Below, piece after piece: positions 1 through 9,934 of a DNA stretch of 64,000 bases. Source of the DNA: CAXBGS01 sp963975425 (lineage in GTDB: Bacteria > Planctomycetota > Planctomycetia > Pirellulales > Pirellulaceae). The number at the start of each line of letters is the position of its first letter. Position 1 is the first letter of the stretch. The notes under the pieces were generated by a model. That model had not been told where the DNA came from. It worked only from the letters and a program-made list of their open reading frames with translations, and ran no database searches. Both the position numbers and the translations under genes were made by a program. The stretch spans positions 310,001 through 374,000 of the forward strand of contig CAXBGS010000005.1 in assembly GCA_963975425.1 (NCBI GenBank), read 5' to 3'.

Positions 1-25
1 TGCGCGAGCCCAGGCGTGTTTGCGA

Positions 26-3019
26 TTACGATCGTTTGGTCAGGACGGCCAGGATGTCGGTGACTTGGTGCCCCGATAATGGTACGCGAATTGATTCGCC
101 ATCGGTCTTGAGTATGGAATGATCGCGATCGACTGTCTCGTCATCCGATTCAGGCGGCGGCTCAGGCACGTTCCAGTCGATCGGTTTGCTGCCCGACGGC
201 GTCTGGATGGCAAAGCGTACGTCACGACATAGCCGAATCGTGGCCGTCGCAGCCTTGGATCGTGTCTGCACGAGGCGCAATCTTACGGCCAGGCATCCAT
301 CGTCACGCTGCATAACGCTGACGTCATTGATCATGACCTCTTTCGGTGATGAATGCATAATCCATCCACGCGGTGCCAGCGTCGAAGTGGCCGCGACGGA
401 CACCTCGCGGGCCGGCGCGATGATCGACTTGGCCACCGGAACGGGTGTGGGCACATCAAAACCATAGTGCACGGTGAACTCGCGTGTCGCCTCACCGCGA
501 ACCACCAACAACGTGTCAAGAAACTGGCTGCCGACGCGACGATGAAACGGCAAGCCACCGCTGGCCACCAAGGTCTGCCGCTCCGCTTCGTCGATCACAA
601 CGCCCAGGGGCGCCACGAGTCGTCGCCCGCTGCATCGGTGCACCTTGTCACGCAGCAACACTCGACAAATTGCCGCTTCGGTTGATACCGCGGCCCGCAG
701 CGCGACGTAATTCTGCCACGGCGTACCCGACAGATCGGTGATTTCACTCAGCGTTCCGGTAACCTCTAAGATACGGCTGCCGCGCCTCAGCGAGTAACGC
801 AGGATGAATCGGCATAGTGTTTTGCCGGTCGCATCTTCCACCGTTCCCGCACTTTCGATGGTGCCGACCGCCGGCGTCGATTCAATCGTCTTTAGTTCGC
901 GGCAAACCATTGTGACCGAGTCCTCGTCACCGATGCTGGACGATTGCACGGCTAATCGCAACGAGAAACGATTCCCACGCGTGGCTCCGCTATAAACGCC
1001 TTGGATGCCTCCGGTCTTGGGACTGATCGAAATCTCCATGAATTCGTTTTGCAGCGAAGCCTCGCCTGCCAAAGTCTTGGTTTTTGTGAACAGTTTCTTC
1101 AGCAGTGATCCCTGCCCGCCAGAACCATCCGGTGATCCACCAGCGACGGCGAATCCAAGTGCGGTTACATCAACGGTGACATCCGCCGTCGGCGATCCGG
1201 ATCCGCTCCCCTGTGGCGTTGCCGCATAGATATGATCGCCGGCCGCGGGCGGGCGGCCGGGCACCGAGATGGTTCGGCGCGTTGCCGCGTCTTGAGGATT
1301 GACCAACATGACCGCTTGGCCGGTGGCGTCGATCGTCGCGCCCGACGCGGCAGCGAACGCCTCGTATAGCTCTGAATCCTGGTCTGAATTGGAATGTTCG
1401 CCCGAGCTTGAGCTCTCCCCCGAGTTCGAGCTCTCGACTAAGTTTGAGCTCTCGACGGAATTCGGCGCGACCCCGCTGACCATCGCGGTCATCGATCGAA
1501 CCCGTTGCCTTGTTTCCTGCCGGATCGAGTCCCGAAACGATTCGGCCGGTGCGGTGATCGGATTTTCGCCGCCGGTGCTGACGACTTCGACCAAACGCTG
1601 CGCCGAATCGCCGTTGGCTGCGCGTGCGGTATCGTGGTGGTAGGGATGTTCGCCGTCACGAAAGTAATCATCCAGTTTCCAAAATCGCCCCAACGCGAGC
1701 GTCCAGGATGCGGCGCGTCTCAGATCCAAAAAACTCTGGCACACGCGATCGGGCCAATGCGCCAACAAGCCTGTTGCGACTTCGCCGCTGTCGATCGCTT
1801 CACCCAACTTGGGCCCCAGATCCAAGAACGCGGCATCGCTGTACGCATCGATCGGCTTTGCTGTGAGGGCTTCGATTTGCGATCCCCCAAAGGACCGAAT
1901 CACCTTGGCTTCATCGCCGAACCCCGTTCCGGCGGCAAAATCGATCGAGATCATTCCCTGATATCCGTTACGGACCAGGCTGGCGGTCAAATCAGCGGGC
2001 GTGGAACCCGCGAATCTCGCAAAGACACCTGGCTTGGCACCGATAGCGTTGACGGTTTGCTCGGCCGCCCGGTCGATCGCGCGTTCCGCCTGCGCCAGGG
2101 TCATGATGTCCAAGGAAACCGCCGGATCGGGTCCACCGCCGGCCCAGCCCAAGCGGCCTGATGAGACGGCGTCTCGCAGTGGCCCAAATCGCTGCGGGTC
2201 CTCCGCGATCGCGTCGGCGGTTTCGGCATCGATCAAGACGTTGTGCGGCGTGGCCAGCAGAGACGACTCATCAGCGGATGTTGAATTCGCGGATGCTGGA
2301 TTCGCGGATGCTGAATTCGCGGATGCCGAATTCGCGGATTCAGGCGGGGCAGGCACGTTCACTTCGCTGGACTGCATCAGTTGCGTCAGTGTCGACGGCG
2401 TCAGCAGGGTCAGGTCGATCAAGTGCGGATCGGACGCAAAATAATGGTCACGTTCCTCGGCCAAGCTGTCAAAGAATCCGTGCAGTGCATCGATCGCTTC
2501 GTCGGCCTTTCCATCGATAAACGCTTTCGCGGCGGCCACGATGCGGCCTTGCAAATAGATTTCATCAAGGTTGCTGGTGTACCGCAGTCGACGCGTCATC
2601 ACCTGGATCTGCAGCATGGTGAACCCAGCGGCAAAGAAATCATCGACTTCGATTGACCGATGTTTCCCACAGAGCCGCGGCAGAGGATCGTCCAGTTGCA
2701 GCGTCTGGAGCATTTCTTTTCGCGACGCCCCGGTCACCCAGCGGTTGCCTTCGACCTGTTCGCAGCGGATCTCATACCGGTCAGGCAGCATTTCGATGCT
2801 GGGCTGGGGGACGGTGATCAACCGTGGGATCGTGGGATCGGGCGGAGAATCGGCTCGGTACCAAGTCGGGCTCTGCTCGGTCTGAGACAAAAGTCGCGGG
2901 TGCCAGAGGACGGTCCAAGCCGCCAACATGCTACAAGCCTCAGAATCGGACGCCTTGGCCGGAAAATCTTCCAAGGTCGCCGACGGGATCAGAACACAGC
3001 ACTCATCAAATGTGGGCAT
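26..3019 (-). CDS. GH38-like (alpha-mannosidase-type) protein
   Basis: A 997-residue protein with no obvious signal peptide. The part around residues 245-420 (segments GRLGWAGGGPDPAVSLDIM and RNGYQGMISIDFAAG) resembles the catalytic (beta/alpha) barrel of glycoside hydrolase 38/57-type enzymes. The stretch FMEISISPKTGGIQGVYSG resembles the beta-sandwich that follows the barrel in GH38 alpha-mannosidases. Hydrolysis of alpha-mannosides is therefore the best guess, but I could not place the catalytic Asp pair with certainty. Two low-complexity linkers, rich in Ser/Ala/Asn and Ser/Glu/Asn, are encoded by 15-bp and 18-bp DNA tandem repeats and probably join domains. The ATG at 3017-3019 is the natural start. 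The gene stands alone, divergent from the pilM operon. It could also be a polysaccharide-deacetylase-like protein. Confidence 0.6.
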   Translation of the reverse strand: MPTFDECCVLIPSATLEDFPAKASDSEACSMLAAWTVLWHPRLLSQTEQSPTWYRADSPPDPTIPRLITVPQPSIEMLPDRYEIRCEQVEGNRWVTGASRKEMLQTLQLDDPLPRLCGKHRSIEVDDFFAAGFTMLQIQVMTRRLRYTSNLDEIYLQGRIVAAAKAFIDGKADEAIDALHGFFDSLAEERDHYFASDPHLIDLTLLTPSTLTQLMQSSEVNVPAPPESANSASANSASANPASANSTSADESSLLATPHNVLIDAETADAIAEDPQRFGPLRDAVSSGRLGWAGGGPDPAVSLDIMTLAQAERAIDRAAEQTVNAIGAKPGVFARFAGSTPADLTASLVRNGYQGMISIDFAAGTGFGDEAKVIRSFGGSQIEALTAKPIDAYSDAAFLDLGPKLGEAIDSGEVATGLLAHWPDRVCQSFLDLRRAASWTLALGRFWKLDDYFRDGEHPYHHDTARAANGDSAQRLVEVVSTGGENPITAPAESFRDSIRQETRQRVRSMTAMVSGVAPNSVESSNLVESSNSGESSSSGEHSNSDQDSELYEAFAAASGATIDATGQAVMLVNPQDAATRRTISVPGRPPAAGDHIYAATPQGSGSGSPTADVTVDVTALGFAVAGGSPDGSGGQGSLLKKLFTKTKTLAGEASLQNEFMEISISPKTGGIQGVYSGATRGNRFSLRLAVQSSSIGDEDSVTMVCRELKTIESTPAVGTIESAGTVEDATGKTLCRFILRYSLRRGSRILEVTGTLSEITDLSGTPWQNYVALRAAVSTEAAICRVLLRDKVHRCSGRRLVAPLGVVIDEAERQTLVASGGLPFHRRVGSQFLDTLLVVRGEATREFTVHYGFDVPTPVPVAKSIIAPAREVSVAATSTLAPRGWIMHSSPKEVMINDVSVMQRDDGCLAVRLRLVQTRSKAATATIRLCRDVRFAIQTPSGSKPIDWNVPEPPPESDDETVDRDHSILKTDGESIRVPLSGHQVTDILAVLTKRS
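1401..1472. repeat. In-frame 18-bp tandem repeat in the GH38-like gene
   Basis: Four 18-bp units run at 1401, 1419, 1437 and 1455, the last one degenerate. They share the core GAGCTCTCG and encode a repeating Val/Ser-Glu-Ser-Ser-Asn linker. The unit length keeps the frame open, so copy number can vary without a frameshift. Confidence 0.85.
2274..2348. repeat. In-frame 15-bp tandem repeat in the GH38-like gene
   Basis: Five 15-bp units (consensus GCGGATGCTGAATTC on the plus strand) start at 2274, 2289, 2304, 2319 and 2334, the last one degenerate. On the coding strand they give a repeating Asn-Ser-Ala-Ser-Ala linker ahead of the catalytic-like region. Confidence 0.9.
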
Positions 3020-3681
3020 ATCGAGTTAAAAATTTGACTTGGGCATGTGGGGATTGATAAAATGTAAGCGTGCCAGCAAGAGTTGAAAAAACCCGAAAAT
3101 CACGGGCAATTCGACGGACTCGCGGGAATCAAACTTCGGAAAACCGTTCCGGCAGCGCGATTCCGCGAACCGTCATCGGCATCTTATCCACGACTTATCT
3201 TGTTTGATCTGAAATTCTTCATTCGCTGCTTCATTGTCACGTAACGGATTCGGGCCGAGTACACTCGTCATTAATTCTCGAGGCTCGGTGTTTTGTCGCA
3301 AAATCGTCTTCGAAACCATAGACTATTGGAATGTGACGATTGTTCGACACGCGAAGTCGATCTTCGCGTGCGGACAGTTGCGACAAGGCCCTGAATCGAG
3401 CGTTGATTGTAACCGTACAACATCGATTGGTCCGAGTGGGTCAATTGGCCCGGGTGGGTCAGTTTGCCCGGGTGGGCCAGTTTGCCCAGGCAGATCCGAT
3501 CGAATCGGCCGCGATCGAAGTTGGCTGGGAAAACAGATTGGTCGGGAATGCAGAACGAGCAGGCGGGACTCGGGCTGACCGGTCAGGGAAACATAAAACC
3601 TAAGACACGCAAACCGGGCGGTGCAAGCCGCCCGCAACCAGATATCACGATCGAACGAATTCGACACCGGTAGAAAAAAGA
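3020..3681. other. 662-bp divergent spacer upstream of pilM
   Basis: This spacer should hold the promoters for the divergent GH38-like and pilM genes. A sigma70-like pair TTGACT (3034-3039) and TAAAAT (3058-3063) with an 18-bp gap points to the plus strand, but it lies about 600 bp from pilM. An 18-bp tandem repeat sits at 3432-3490. Open frames through that repeat look collagen-like (Pro-Gly-rich) but I take them as repeat artefacts. No RNA gene was recognised. Confidence 0.5.
3432..3490. repeat. 18-bp tandem repeat upstream of pilM
   Basis: Three units start at 3432, 3450 and 3468 (consensus CCGGGTGGGTCAGTTTGC), followed by a 5-bp remnant. Units 2 and 3 differ at a single base. The block lies about 190 bp before the pilM start. 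Confidence 0.85.
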
Positions 3682-5886
3682 ATGGCTAAACACACCAGCG
3701 TATGGGGAATCGAAATCGGACAGTCAGCGCTAAAGGCGCTGCGATGCTCGCTGGTCAACGGAGAGATAGTCGCCGACGCGTTCGACTTCATTGAGTATCC
3801 AAAAATCCTCAGTCAGCCCGAAGCGGATCCTGAGGAACTGGTTGCCGACGCGATGCGTCAATTGTTGGAACGCAACGACGGATTCAACGAAAAGGTTTGC
3901 ATCAGTGTGCCAGGGCAAAGCGGCTTGGCGAAATTCTTCAAACCTCCGCCGGTCGAAGTCAAGAAGATCGCCGACATCGTTCGCTATGAAGCTCGCCAAC
4001 AAATCCCGTTTGACTTAAGTGACGTCGTCTGGGATTACCAATTGATGCCCGGCAGTATGGTCGAAGACGGCTATGCCCTTGAAAGCGAAGTCGGTTTGTT
4101 CGCGATGAAACGTGAACAAGCCTACCGTCAATTGGCACCGTTTGATGCCGCCGATGTGGAAGTCGACTCAGTCCAGTTGGCGCCGCTGGCACTGTACAAC
4201 ATGGTTGCGTACGATCGCTTCCATGAACGGATCGACAACGAGCCATTCGATGCCGACGCGCCGCCATCATCCAGCGTGTTGCTTTCGATCGGCACCGACT
4301 CCAGCGACCTGATCATCACCAATGGGTTTCGCATTTGGCAACGAAGTATGCCGATCGGCGGAAACCACTTCACACGTCAGCTGACCAAAGACCTAAAGCT
4401 GACCTTCGCCAAGGCAGAACATCTCAAGCGAAACGCTCGCGAAGCGGTGGATCCCAAACTGGTGTTCCAAACGATGCGGCCGGTCTTCAATGATCTGGTC
4501 ACCGAGGTCCAGCGTTCGATTGGCTTCTTCCGCAGCATTGACAAGAAAGCGGAAATTTCGGAACTGCTGATCACCGGCAACACGGTCAAGATGCCGGGAC
4601 TGGCGGCGTACTTGGGCAAGAACTTGGACTTCGAAGTCCACGTCGTCGATCGATTCAATCGACTCGGCGGGGACGACGTGCTTGCGATTCCCGCGTTCCG
4701 CGATAACGCACCGACGTTCGCGGTTTGCTATGGCTTGTGCCTGCAGGGCTTAGGGCTTTCACAAGTCCATGCCAGCTTGGTGCCGCAAGAAATCATGACC
4801 GCGCGAATGATCCGGGCCAAAAAACCCTGGACCATCGCGGGGCTTGCCGCGCTGATGATCGGTCTGGCAACCCATTACGGATTTACCGAAGCAAGCTGGG
4901 AAAAAACCCACGAGAGTTTGTGGAAGGGTGCCGAGTCGGCGGTCACGACGATGTCCAACTATCACAGCGAACAGTTGACCGAGGACGAGGGGCTTAACAG
5001 CAAGCTGGTCTACTTGAACACGCTGGGCAAGGAAGTTTCGGGAAACGCCGAGCGCCGATTGATGTGGCTAGAGATCGTGCAGTTCATCAACGAGATTTTG
5101 CCTCGCGAGGCGTACGTCAATGGCAAGCTGCCGAGTCCGAAGGATGTTCCTTTCGAGGACCGCATCGACCTGTACTTTCACCACTTCGAGTCAAAACATT
5201 ACGTCGATTTGGCCGAGTGGTGGGACGAAGAAATCGCGACACGTTATCGCGAAGAGACACGTGACTGGATGCGTGCGACTGGCCAGAAGGTTCCCGAAGG
5301 CTTTATGGAAGCGCTGATGGCCGATACCGGCCCGACGGGCCCCGGCTGGGTGATTCAATTGCACGGCTATCACTACTTCAACGACCCGGATCGATTGGGC
5401 GAAATCGCCAGCAATCACATCCGAAAGGTGCTGACCGATCGATTCCGCAGGAACACCAAGATCAGTCTGCCAACCGGCGAAGTCGGCCCGGACGGAAAAC
5501 CAGAGATGGAAGAGTTCACGCCGGCCGAAATGGGGCTGTCGTATCCGATCCTCTTGGATGATCGTAAACCCGTGGTCGCACAAGTCCCCAACCCAGACTT
5601 CGACCCACTGGCGATGATGGAAGCGATGACGGCCGACGGCAGTGAGAAAAAAGCCGACGGTGAGGACGCGAACGACTTTGAAATGGTGCCGCCCGTTCTG
5701 CCGGTTTCGAAACTCGAATTCGTTTATCAGGTCGTTTGGCAAGAAACCGTGCTGAGCGATCGCTTGGAAGCCAAACGTTTGGCCGCAGAAGCAGCCGCGG
5801 CTGCCGCCGAGGCGGCCGGTGAAGAGGTTGCACCCGCCGCCGAAGACACACCCGACACCGACGGCGACGTCGCACTGAACCCTTAA
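3682..5886 (+). CDS. pilM: PilM-like ATPase fused to a PilN-like membrane segment
   Basis: Residues 1-355 are a PilM/FtsA-type actin-like domain: WGIEIGQSALKAL is the phosphate-1-like loop, SVPGQSG and LLITGNTVKMPGLAAYL are typical of PilM, and IVRYEARQQIPFDLS is a family signature. PilM is the cytoplasmic partner that binds the N-terminus of PilN in type IV pilus and type II secretion platforms. Here the chain continues to 734 residues. ASLVPQEI (about 364-371) looks like the INLLP motif at the start of PilN. It is followed by a membrane helix at about 383-400 and a long outer part containing LNTLGKEVSGNAERRLMW, as in PilN. This is therefore probably a natural PilM-PilN fusion. It is the first gene of a three-gene operon. 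The C-terminal tail is Ala/Glu-rich, and the last codons are duplicated downstream. Confidence 0.88.
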   Translation: MAKHTSVWGIEIGQSALKALRCSLVNGEIVADAFDFIEYPKILSQPEADPEELVADAMRQLLERNDGFNEKVCISVPGQSGLAKFFKPPPVEVKKIADIVRYEARQQIPFDLSDVVWDYQLMPGSMVEDGYALESEVGLFAMKREQAYRQLAPFDAADVEVDSVQLAPLALYNMVAYDRFHERIDNEPFDADAPPSSSVLLSIGTDSSDLIITNGFRIWQRSMPIGGNHFTRQLTKDLKLTFAKAEHLKRNAREAVDPKLVFQTMRPVFNDLVTEVQRSIGFFRSIDKKAEISELLITGNTVKMPGLAAYLGKNLDFEVHVVDRFNRLGGDDVLAIPAFRDNAPTFAVCYGLCLQGLGLSQVHASLVPQEIMTARMIRAKKPWTIAGLAALMIGLATHYGFTEASWEKTHESLWKGAESAVTTMSNYHSEQLTEDEGLNSKLVYLNTLGKEVSGNAERRLMWLEIVQFINEILPREAYVNGKLPSPKDVPFEDRIDLYFHHFESKHYVDLAEWWDEEIATRYREETRDWMRATGQKVPEGFMEALMADTGPTGPGWVIQLHGYHYFNDPDRLGEIASNHIRKVLTDRFRRNTKISLPTGEVGPDGKPEMEEFTPAEMGLSYPILLDDRKPVVAQVPNPDFDPLAMMEAMTADGSEKKADGEDANDFEMVPPVLPVSKLEFVYQVVWQETVLSDRLEAKRLAAEAAAAAAEAAGEEVAPAAEDTPDTDGDVALNP

Positions 5887-5905
5887 GATACTGAACCCCT
5901 AAGAT
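5874..5905. repeat. 16-bp tandem duplication containing the pilM stop codon
   Basis: Units 5874-5889 and 5890-5905 are identical at 15 of 16 positions. The first carries the last codons (Leu-Asn-Pro) and the TAA stop of the pilM gene; the second lies in the spacer. Confidence 0.9.
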
Positions 5906-6169
5906 GATGTTTCAAATCTCAGTTCAAATTCATTTGTTCATCAAGTCAAACACAACGCATTGACCGCAGACCGGTAACCCAGAGTGCCCATCGTTTGGGC
6001 ATCACGGCCAGGTTACTGAATTAGCACCAACACCACCGTCGCGAACGTACCAGCACACGTACGAGCAAACGCACCAGCACACGCTCGCTCGCGTCCGACC
6101 TAACTTTCGTCCCGTCATGTGCCGAGTGATAATGTTCATTCGGCAGGCACCCTCAACCAACGCAAAACG

Positions 6170-7768
6170 ATGGATCAAGTCAAAACTTTTTTTGCCGCAG
6201 CCATGAAGCACGGATTCTGGATTGGGTCCGGGGCGATCTTTATTGGCTCGCTGGCCGTTTGGTTTCTCTCGACATCCAGCCTGAAAGAGGAACTCGAAAG
6301 CCGGACGTCAAAGATCAACGGCGATGTCAGCAAAGTTAGCCAGACGCGAAATGAAGTTCCCACAGCGCCCAACCCGATCTCGCATGCCGAGATGGAACGG
6401 CTGATCGAAGCCCGCACGGACGAAGTCGTTGACGCCTGGACGCGGATGTACGATCGCCAGCGCAGGATCCTCACTTGGCCTCGCAAAGAACTGCGTGATG
6501 ACTTTGTCGCCGAGTTCGAAAACAAAATTCCGATCGAAGAATACGTCGCGTTTCCGACATTGGAACAAGACGAGGTCGACCCATCGATCCGGACACGATA
6601 TCAGTTCTACATCGACCAAATCTTGCCCGGCCTCGCCGAAATCGGCGGTGCGAAGTGGACTGCGTCTTTCGACAGCAGCGGTTTGAACAAGTTCAACGAA
6701 CTCGCCGAAGGCGGAATCGGACGTCCCGAAGTGAACGTCACGGGGATTGAGGAAGATGTGCCACTGGTGCATTGGGGCTCGGGCAGCCAGTCCGCGGTGC
6801 TTTCCGACTTGTTCCCATGGCGTGGGAGTCGACCGACAACTCTGGAAGTCTATTACTCGCAAGAGAACATTTGGATTCTAAAACAGTTGTTGCAAATTGT
6901 GGCCGATGTCAACGGCGAAGCTGAACTTCCTTTTCAAGCCAAAATCCGTGAAATCCGCCAGTTTGCGATCGGAAGCTCGGCCGATTTCGAACAGGGCGAA
7001 ATCATGAAGCCGGGCGAACTGCCCAGTGCAATGGGCGGTGGCGGCGGCGACGAATTCATGGATGACGAAGGCGACTACGAAGAGGATGAGGGTGAATACG
7101 ACGATGGCGGCGGTGACTTCGGTTCCTATGGCGTTTCGGCCGACCCAGGCGATAACCGCTACGTCAACTTAAAACTTGAACCCATTACCGGTGCACAACT
7201 GCGATCGGCACTGGAAAGCAAGACCCCCGAAGACGCAAACATTGCGGTGGCAAAACGTGTCCCCGTCATGATGTCGTTTCAAATGGATCAACGTGCGGTT
7301 CCCGATCTGATCGCCGCCTGCGGCAGCGCTGAACTGATGGTCGAAGTCCGACAAGTTCGAATCTTGCCCGACGAGGGTGTGGGTTTCAGTGCCGGCTCAG
7401 CGGGCGGCGGTTATGACGAGGACGAAGGCGACATGGACGAAGGGGACGACGGGACCGGGGGTGGATACATGCCCATGACGATCAAAACGACCCCGGAAAA
7501 AGAGTTCCCCTTTGACATGTCCGTGGAAGTCTATGGGCTGATCTACATTTACAATCCACCCCAGAAAGAAAAGCTGGGTGTCGACCAGGTCGACCAAAAC
7601 ACGGTCATCGATGGCGTTCCCGTCTTAGACGACGGGTCAGGCCAAGACGCCTTGCCGGCGCCTGGCGCATTGCCAATCACCACCGAAACGCCCGCAGAGG
7701 AAGCCGCACCGGTTGAGGCAACGGACCCAGCGGCAACCACACCACCGACGGCGATTGCGACGCCGTAA
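6170..7768 (+). CDS. PilN/PilO-like bitopic membrane protein
   Basis: I place the start at the ATG at 6170; the frame is open from a GTG at 6119, but the extra residues look non-coding. The 532-residue product has a short cytoplasmic N-terminus, one membrane helix at about 15-34 (FWIGSGAIFIGSLAVWFLS), and a polar, probably coiled-coil segment. A large outer domain follows, interrupted by acidic Gly/Asp/Glu-rich stretches (about 290-330 and 420-440). The C-terminus is Pro/Ala/Thr-rich. Topology and position directly after pilM suggest a PilN/PilO-type role in an inner-membrane assembly platform; the sequence alone does not prove this. The gap to pilM is 283 bp and to the next gene 75 bp, all on the same strand. 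Confidence 0.8.
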   Translation: MDQVKTFFAAAMKHGFWIGSGAIFIGSLAVWFLSTSSLKEELESRTSKINGDVSKVSQTRNEVPTAPNPISHAEMERLIEARTDEVVDAWTRMYDRQRRILTWPRKELRDDFVAEFENKIPIEEYVAFPTLEQDEVDPSIRTRYQFYIDQILPGLAEIGGAKWTASFDSSGLNKFNELAEGGIGRPEVNVTGIEEDVPLVHWGSGSQSAVLSDLFPWRGSRPTTLEVYYSQENIWILKQLLQIVADVNGEAELPFQAKIREIRQFAIGSSADFEQGEIMKPGELPSAMGGGGGDEFMDDEGDYEEDEGEYDDGGGDFGSYGVSADPGDNRYVNLKLEPITGAQLRSALESKTPEDANIAVAKRVPVMMSFQMDQRAVPDLIAACGSAELMVEVRQVRILPDEGVGFSAGSAGGGYDEDEGDMDEGDDGTGGGYMPMTIKTTPEKEFPFDMSVEVYGLIYIYNPPQKEKLGVDQVDQNTVIDGVPVLDDGSGQDALPAPGALPITTETPAEEAAPVEATDPAATTPPTAIATP

Positions 7769-7843
7769 CCGTCAACGATTCGCCAAAGCGAACCGTTACC
7801 AAACGATCAGTTACCCCTTCTCGATCTAGAGCGCGAGAGAACC

Positions 7844-9835
7844 ATGGACATCGACAAAATCAAAAACTTCTTCATTTTCCACGTCGAGAAAATGATCGTG
7901 GCCGTGGTCGTTGCGGCGTCGGGATTCCTGGTTTATCAGGGTCTGAATCAGCCGAACATTCTGGACAAGATTCAACCGGACAAGTTGACAACCGATGCCA
8001 ATCGGGTCCGCGCCGATCTGGATGAAAACCACAACGATGCAATCATTCCAGAAAGGATTCCTGATTTCAGCATTGTCGAACGAACCGACAAGACGCTCGA
8101 AAAGGTCAATCCGAATCTTTATGCGTTGCGCAACACTTGGGATGTTGTCGAATCCAGCGGACTGACGCGGCGGGAAGATCCCGTGCTATTTCGTCCCAAG
8201 GAAATCCGCGTGCAAGGCGTGATCACCACGCTGGCGATGCGCAGCGCCGCCGATGAATACGCAGTCATGGAACTGGAGCCCGCCGATCCGGTTGAAAAAG
8301 TCGAACAGAAACGTAAACCAAGTCGCCGTGAACAGCGTCGCGCGATGATGATGAGCGACGGAGAGGATGAAAGCTACGAAGAAGAAGAATACGACATGTT
8401 CGAAACCGGGGGCGTCGATCCAAGTTTGGGCGAGGCCGTCGTCCCGGTTCGTAAATTTAGTGCCGATTTTGATGACGGTTTCCGTCCCACCACCACAAAG
8501 CACATCCAGAACGAAGCCACGCAATATCCGATTCCAGCGCTCGGATGGTTCATCGCGGGAACGGCCGTCGTTCCCCATAAGGCGATGCACGAATCTTTTG
8601 AGCATTCACTAAAGGATGCTGAGGGATACGACTATATGAATCGGGACCGACCGATTTACCGCGGCTATCAGCTGCAGCGAGCGGACGTCACGAACAAAAC
8701 CGTTGACGAACTGGTCGATGAGGACTGGGTTAATCGCGACAGCGATCGGCAAGTGACGGTCGACGCAATTCGCGACTGGTCAGGCACGGCGCCAGAACTG
8801 GTTCCCAGTGACTATCGTGATGTGACTCTGACCATGTGGGTGCCGCCCGTTTTGATCGACGACTACGCGTCGTACACGCTGCATCCGATGATCCCGATGC
8901 TTCCCAAATCGGAAATTGATGCCCTGGAAAACGTCGAAGAAGTCGACGCAATCGAGGAGGTTGACCTTGACAGGTTAATCTTTGGTGCCGACGCGAAAGT
9001 CGAGCAAGCGAAGGACATGACCAACGCCCCGATGTACATGGAGGTGACGCCATACGGGATGCCGATTGCCGATCCCGTCGAATACAAACTGGTCCGGTTT
9101 TATGATTTTGCCACCGACCCCCGCGGCGATGCGAATGCCCCCAAACCGGGACGTAAGTATGTCTATCGAGTTCGCGTCAGTATCGACGATCCGAACTTTC
9201 CGTCGGACTTTAATTTGCAGCCCGAGCTAAAAACACTGCATCCCGACGCTCACCAGCGGGTGAAAGAACTGTTGGCAACGGCACGGACGGCAAAGGATCG
9301 CCAATACAAGCGATGGACCGAGTGGAGCGATCCATCGGAACCTGTTTCCCTGCCCGGATTGGGACAACACTTTGTCGGCAAGATCGACGCCAAGGCGGCT
9401 CGGCCGGTACAAGTTGGCAACCGTACCGTCAATTTCGAACCGACGCCGCCGACGGCGAAGATGGTCGTCTCGCAATTTAGTCCTGAAGTCAACACGCGTA
9501 TCCCAATGACGATCGAAGTCACCGAGGGATCGGTGCTGAGCGCCGAGGCCGATTTTGCCGATGTGATTGATCCGATCAAATTGGAGATTCGCAAGTTGCA
9601 GTATCTGGACGAAGAGGGTGAACCCATCCCGGACAAGAAAGTCCAGGTCGTCAGCAGCACGACCGTCATCGATATCAATGGCGGTGCGAAGCTGGATATC
9701 GACAGCAGCGAAGGGATGACCGAGCCAGGTTACATGCTGATCTTTGATCCCAGCGGCGGCCTCTCGGTCAAACCCGAGATCGAAGAGCAACGCAAGTATC
9801 GGATTTTCTCGTTCGCCGAAGAACGTGGCGAATAG
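7844..9835 (+). CDS. Third membrane protein of the pilM operon, unknown family
   Basis: The 663-residue protein starts MDIDKIKNFFIFHVEKMI, with one membrane helix at about 17-36 (IVAVVVAASGFLVYQGL). Nearly everything else is predicted to be outside the inner membrane. An Arg/Lys-rich patch followed by an acidic stretch (EDESYEEEEYDMFE) lies at about 155-190. I do not recognise a domain. Its topology, its place as last gene of the pilM cluster and the strong terminator right after it fit a PilO/PilP-like or planctomycete-specific subunit of the same complex. A purine-rich GAGCGCGAGAGA stretch lies just upstream of the ATG. Confidence 0.8.
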   Translation: MDIDKIKNFFIFHVEKMIVAVVVAASGFLVYQGLNQPNILDKIQPDKLTTDANRVRADLDENHNDAIIPERIPDFSIVERTDKTLEKVNPNLYALRNTWDVVESSGLTRREDPVLFRPKEIRVQGVITTLAMRSAADEYAVMELEPADPVEKVEQKRKPSRREQRRAMMMSDGEDESYEEEEYDMFETGGVDPSLGEAVVPVRKFSADFDDGFRPTTTKHIQNEATQYPIPALGWFIAGTAVVPHKAMHESFEHSLKDAEGYDYMNRDRPIYRGYQLQRADVTNKTVDELVDEDWVNRDSDRQVTVDAIRDWSGTAPELVPSDYRDVTLTMWVPPVLIDDYASYTLHPMIPMLPKSEIDALENVEEVDAIEEVDLDRLIFGADAKVEQAKDMTNAPMYMEVTPYGMPIADPVEYKLVRFYDFATDPRGDANAPKPGRKYVYRVRVSIDDPNFPSDFNLQPELKTLHPDAHQRVKELLATARTAKDRQYKRWTEWSDPSEPVSLPGLGQHFVGKIDAKAARPVQVGNRTVNFEPTPPTAKMVVSQFSPEVNTRIPMTIEVTEGSVLSAEADFADVIDPIKLEIRKLQYLDEEGEPIPDKKVQVVSSTTVIDINGGAKLDIDSSEGMTEPGYMLIFDPSGGLSVKPEIEEQRKYRIFSFAEERGE

Positions 9836-9882
9836 AGAACAAGGCGGCCCATAGAACCGACCGCACGCGTTACATCCGATGT

Positions 9883-9934
9883 GGCGTAGGAATCCAGGCT
9901 GTTGTGACAACCGGGATTCTTACGCCATTTTTTT
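9883..9934 (+). terminator. Intrinsic terminator of the pilM operon
   Basis: A 13-bp stem (arms 9883-9895 and 9914-9926, one G-U pair) encloses a second small stem (GTTG/CAAC). It is followed directly by seven T residues at 9928-9934. It lies about 50 bp after the last gene of the operon and separates it from the convergent FlgI-like gene. Confidence 0.88.

Noticed and set aside
3323..3667. Collagen-like (Pro-Gly-rich) 114-residue reading frame on the minus strand, and similar plus-strand frames
   Set aside because: The pattern comes entirely from the 18-bp DNA tandem repeat read in open frames. There is no good start signal or second domain.
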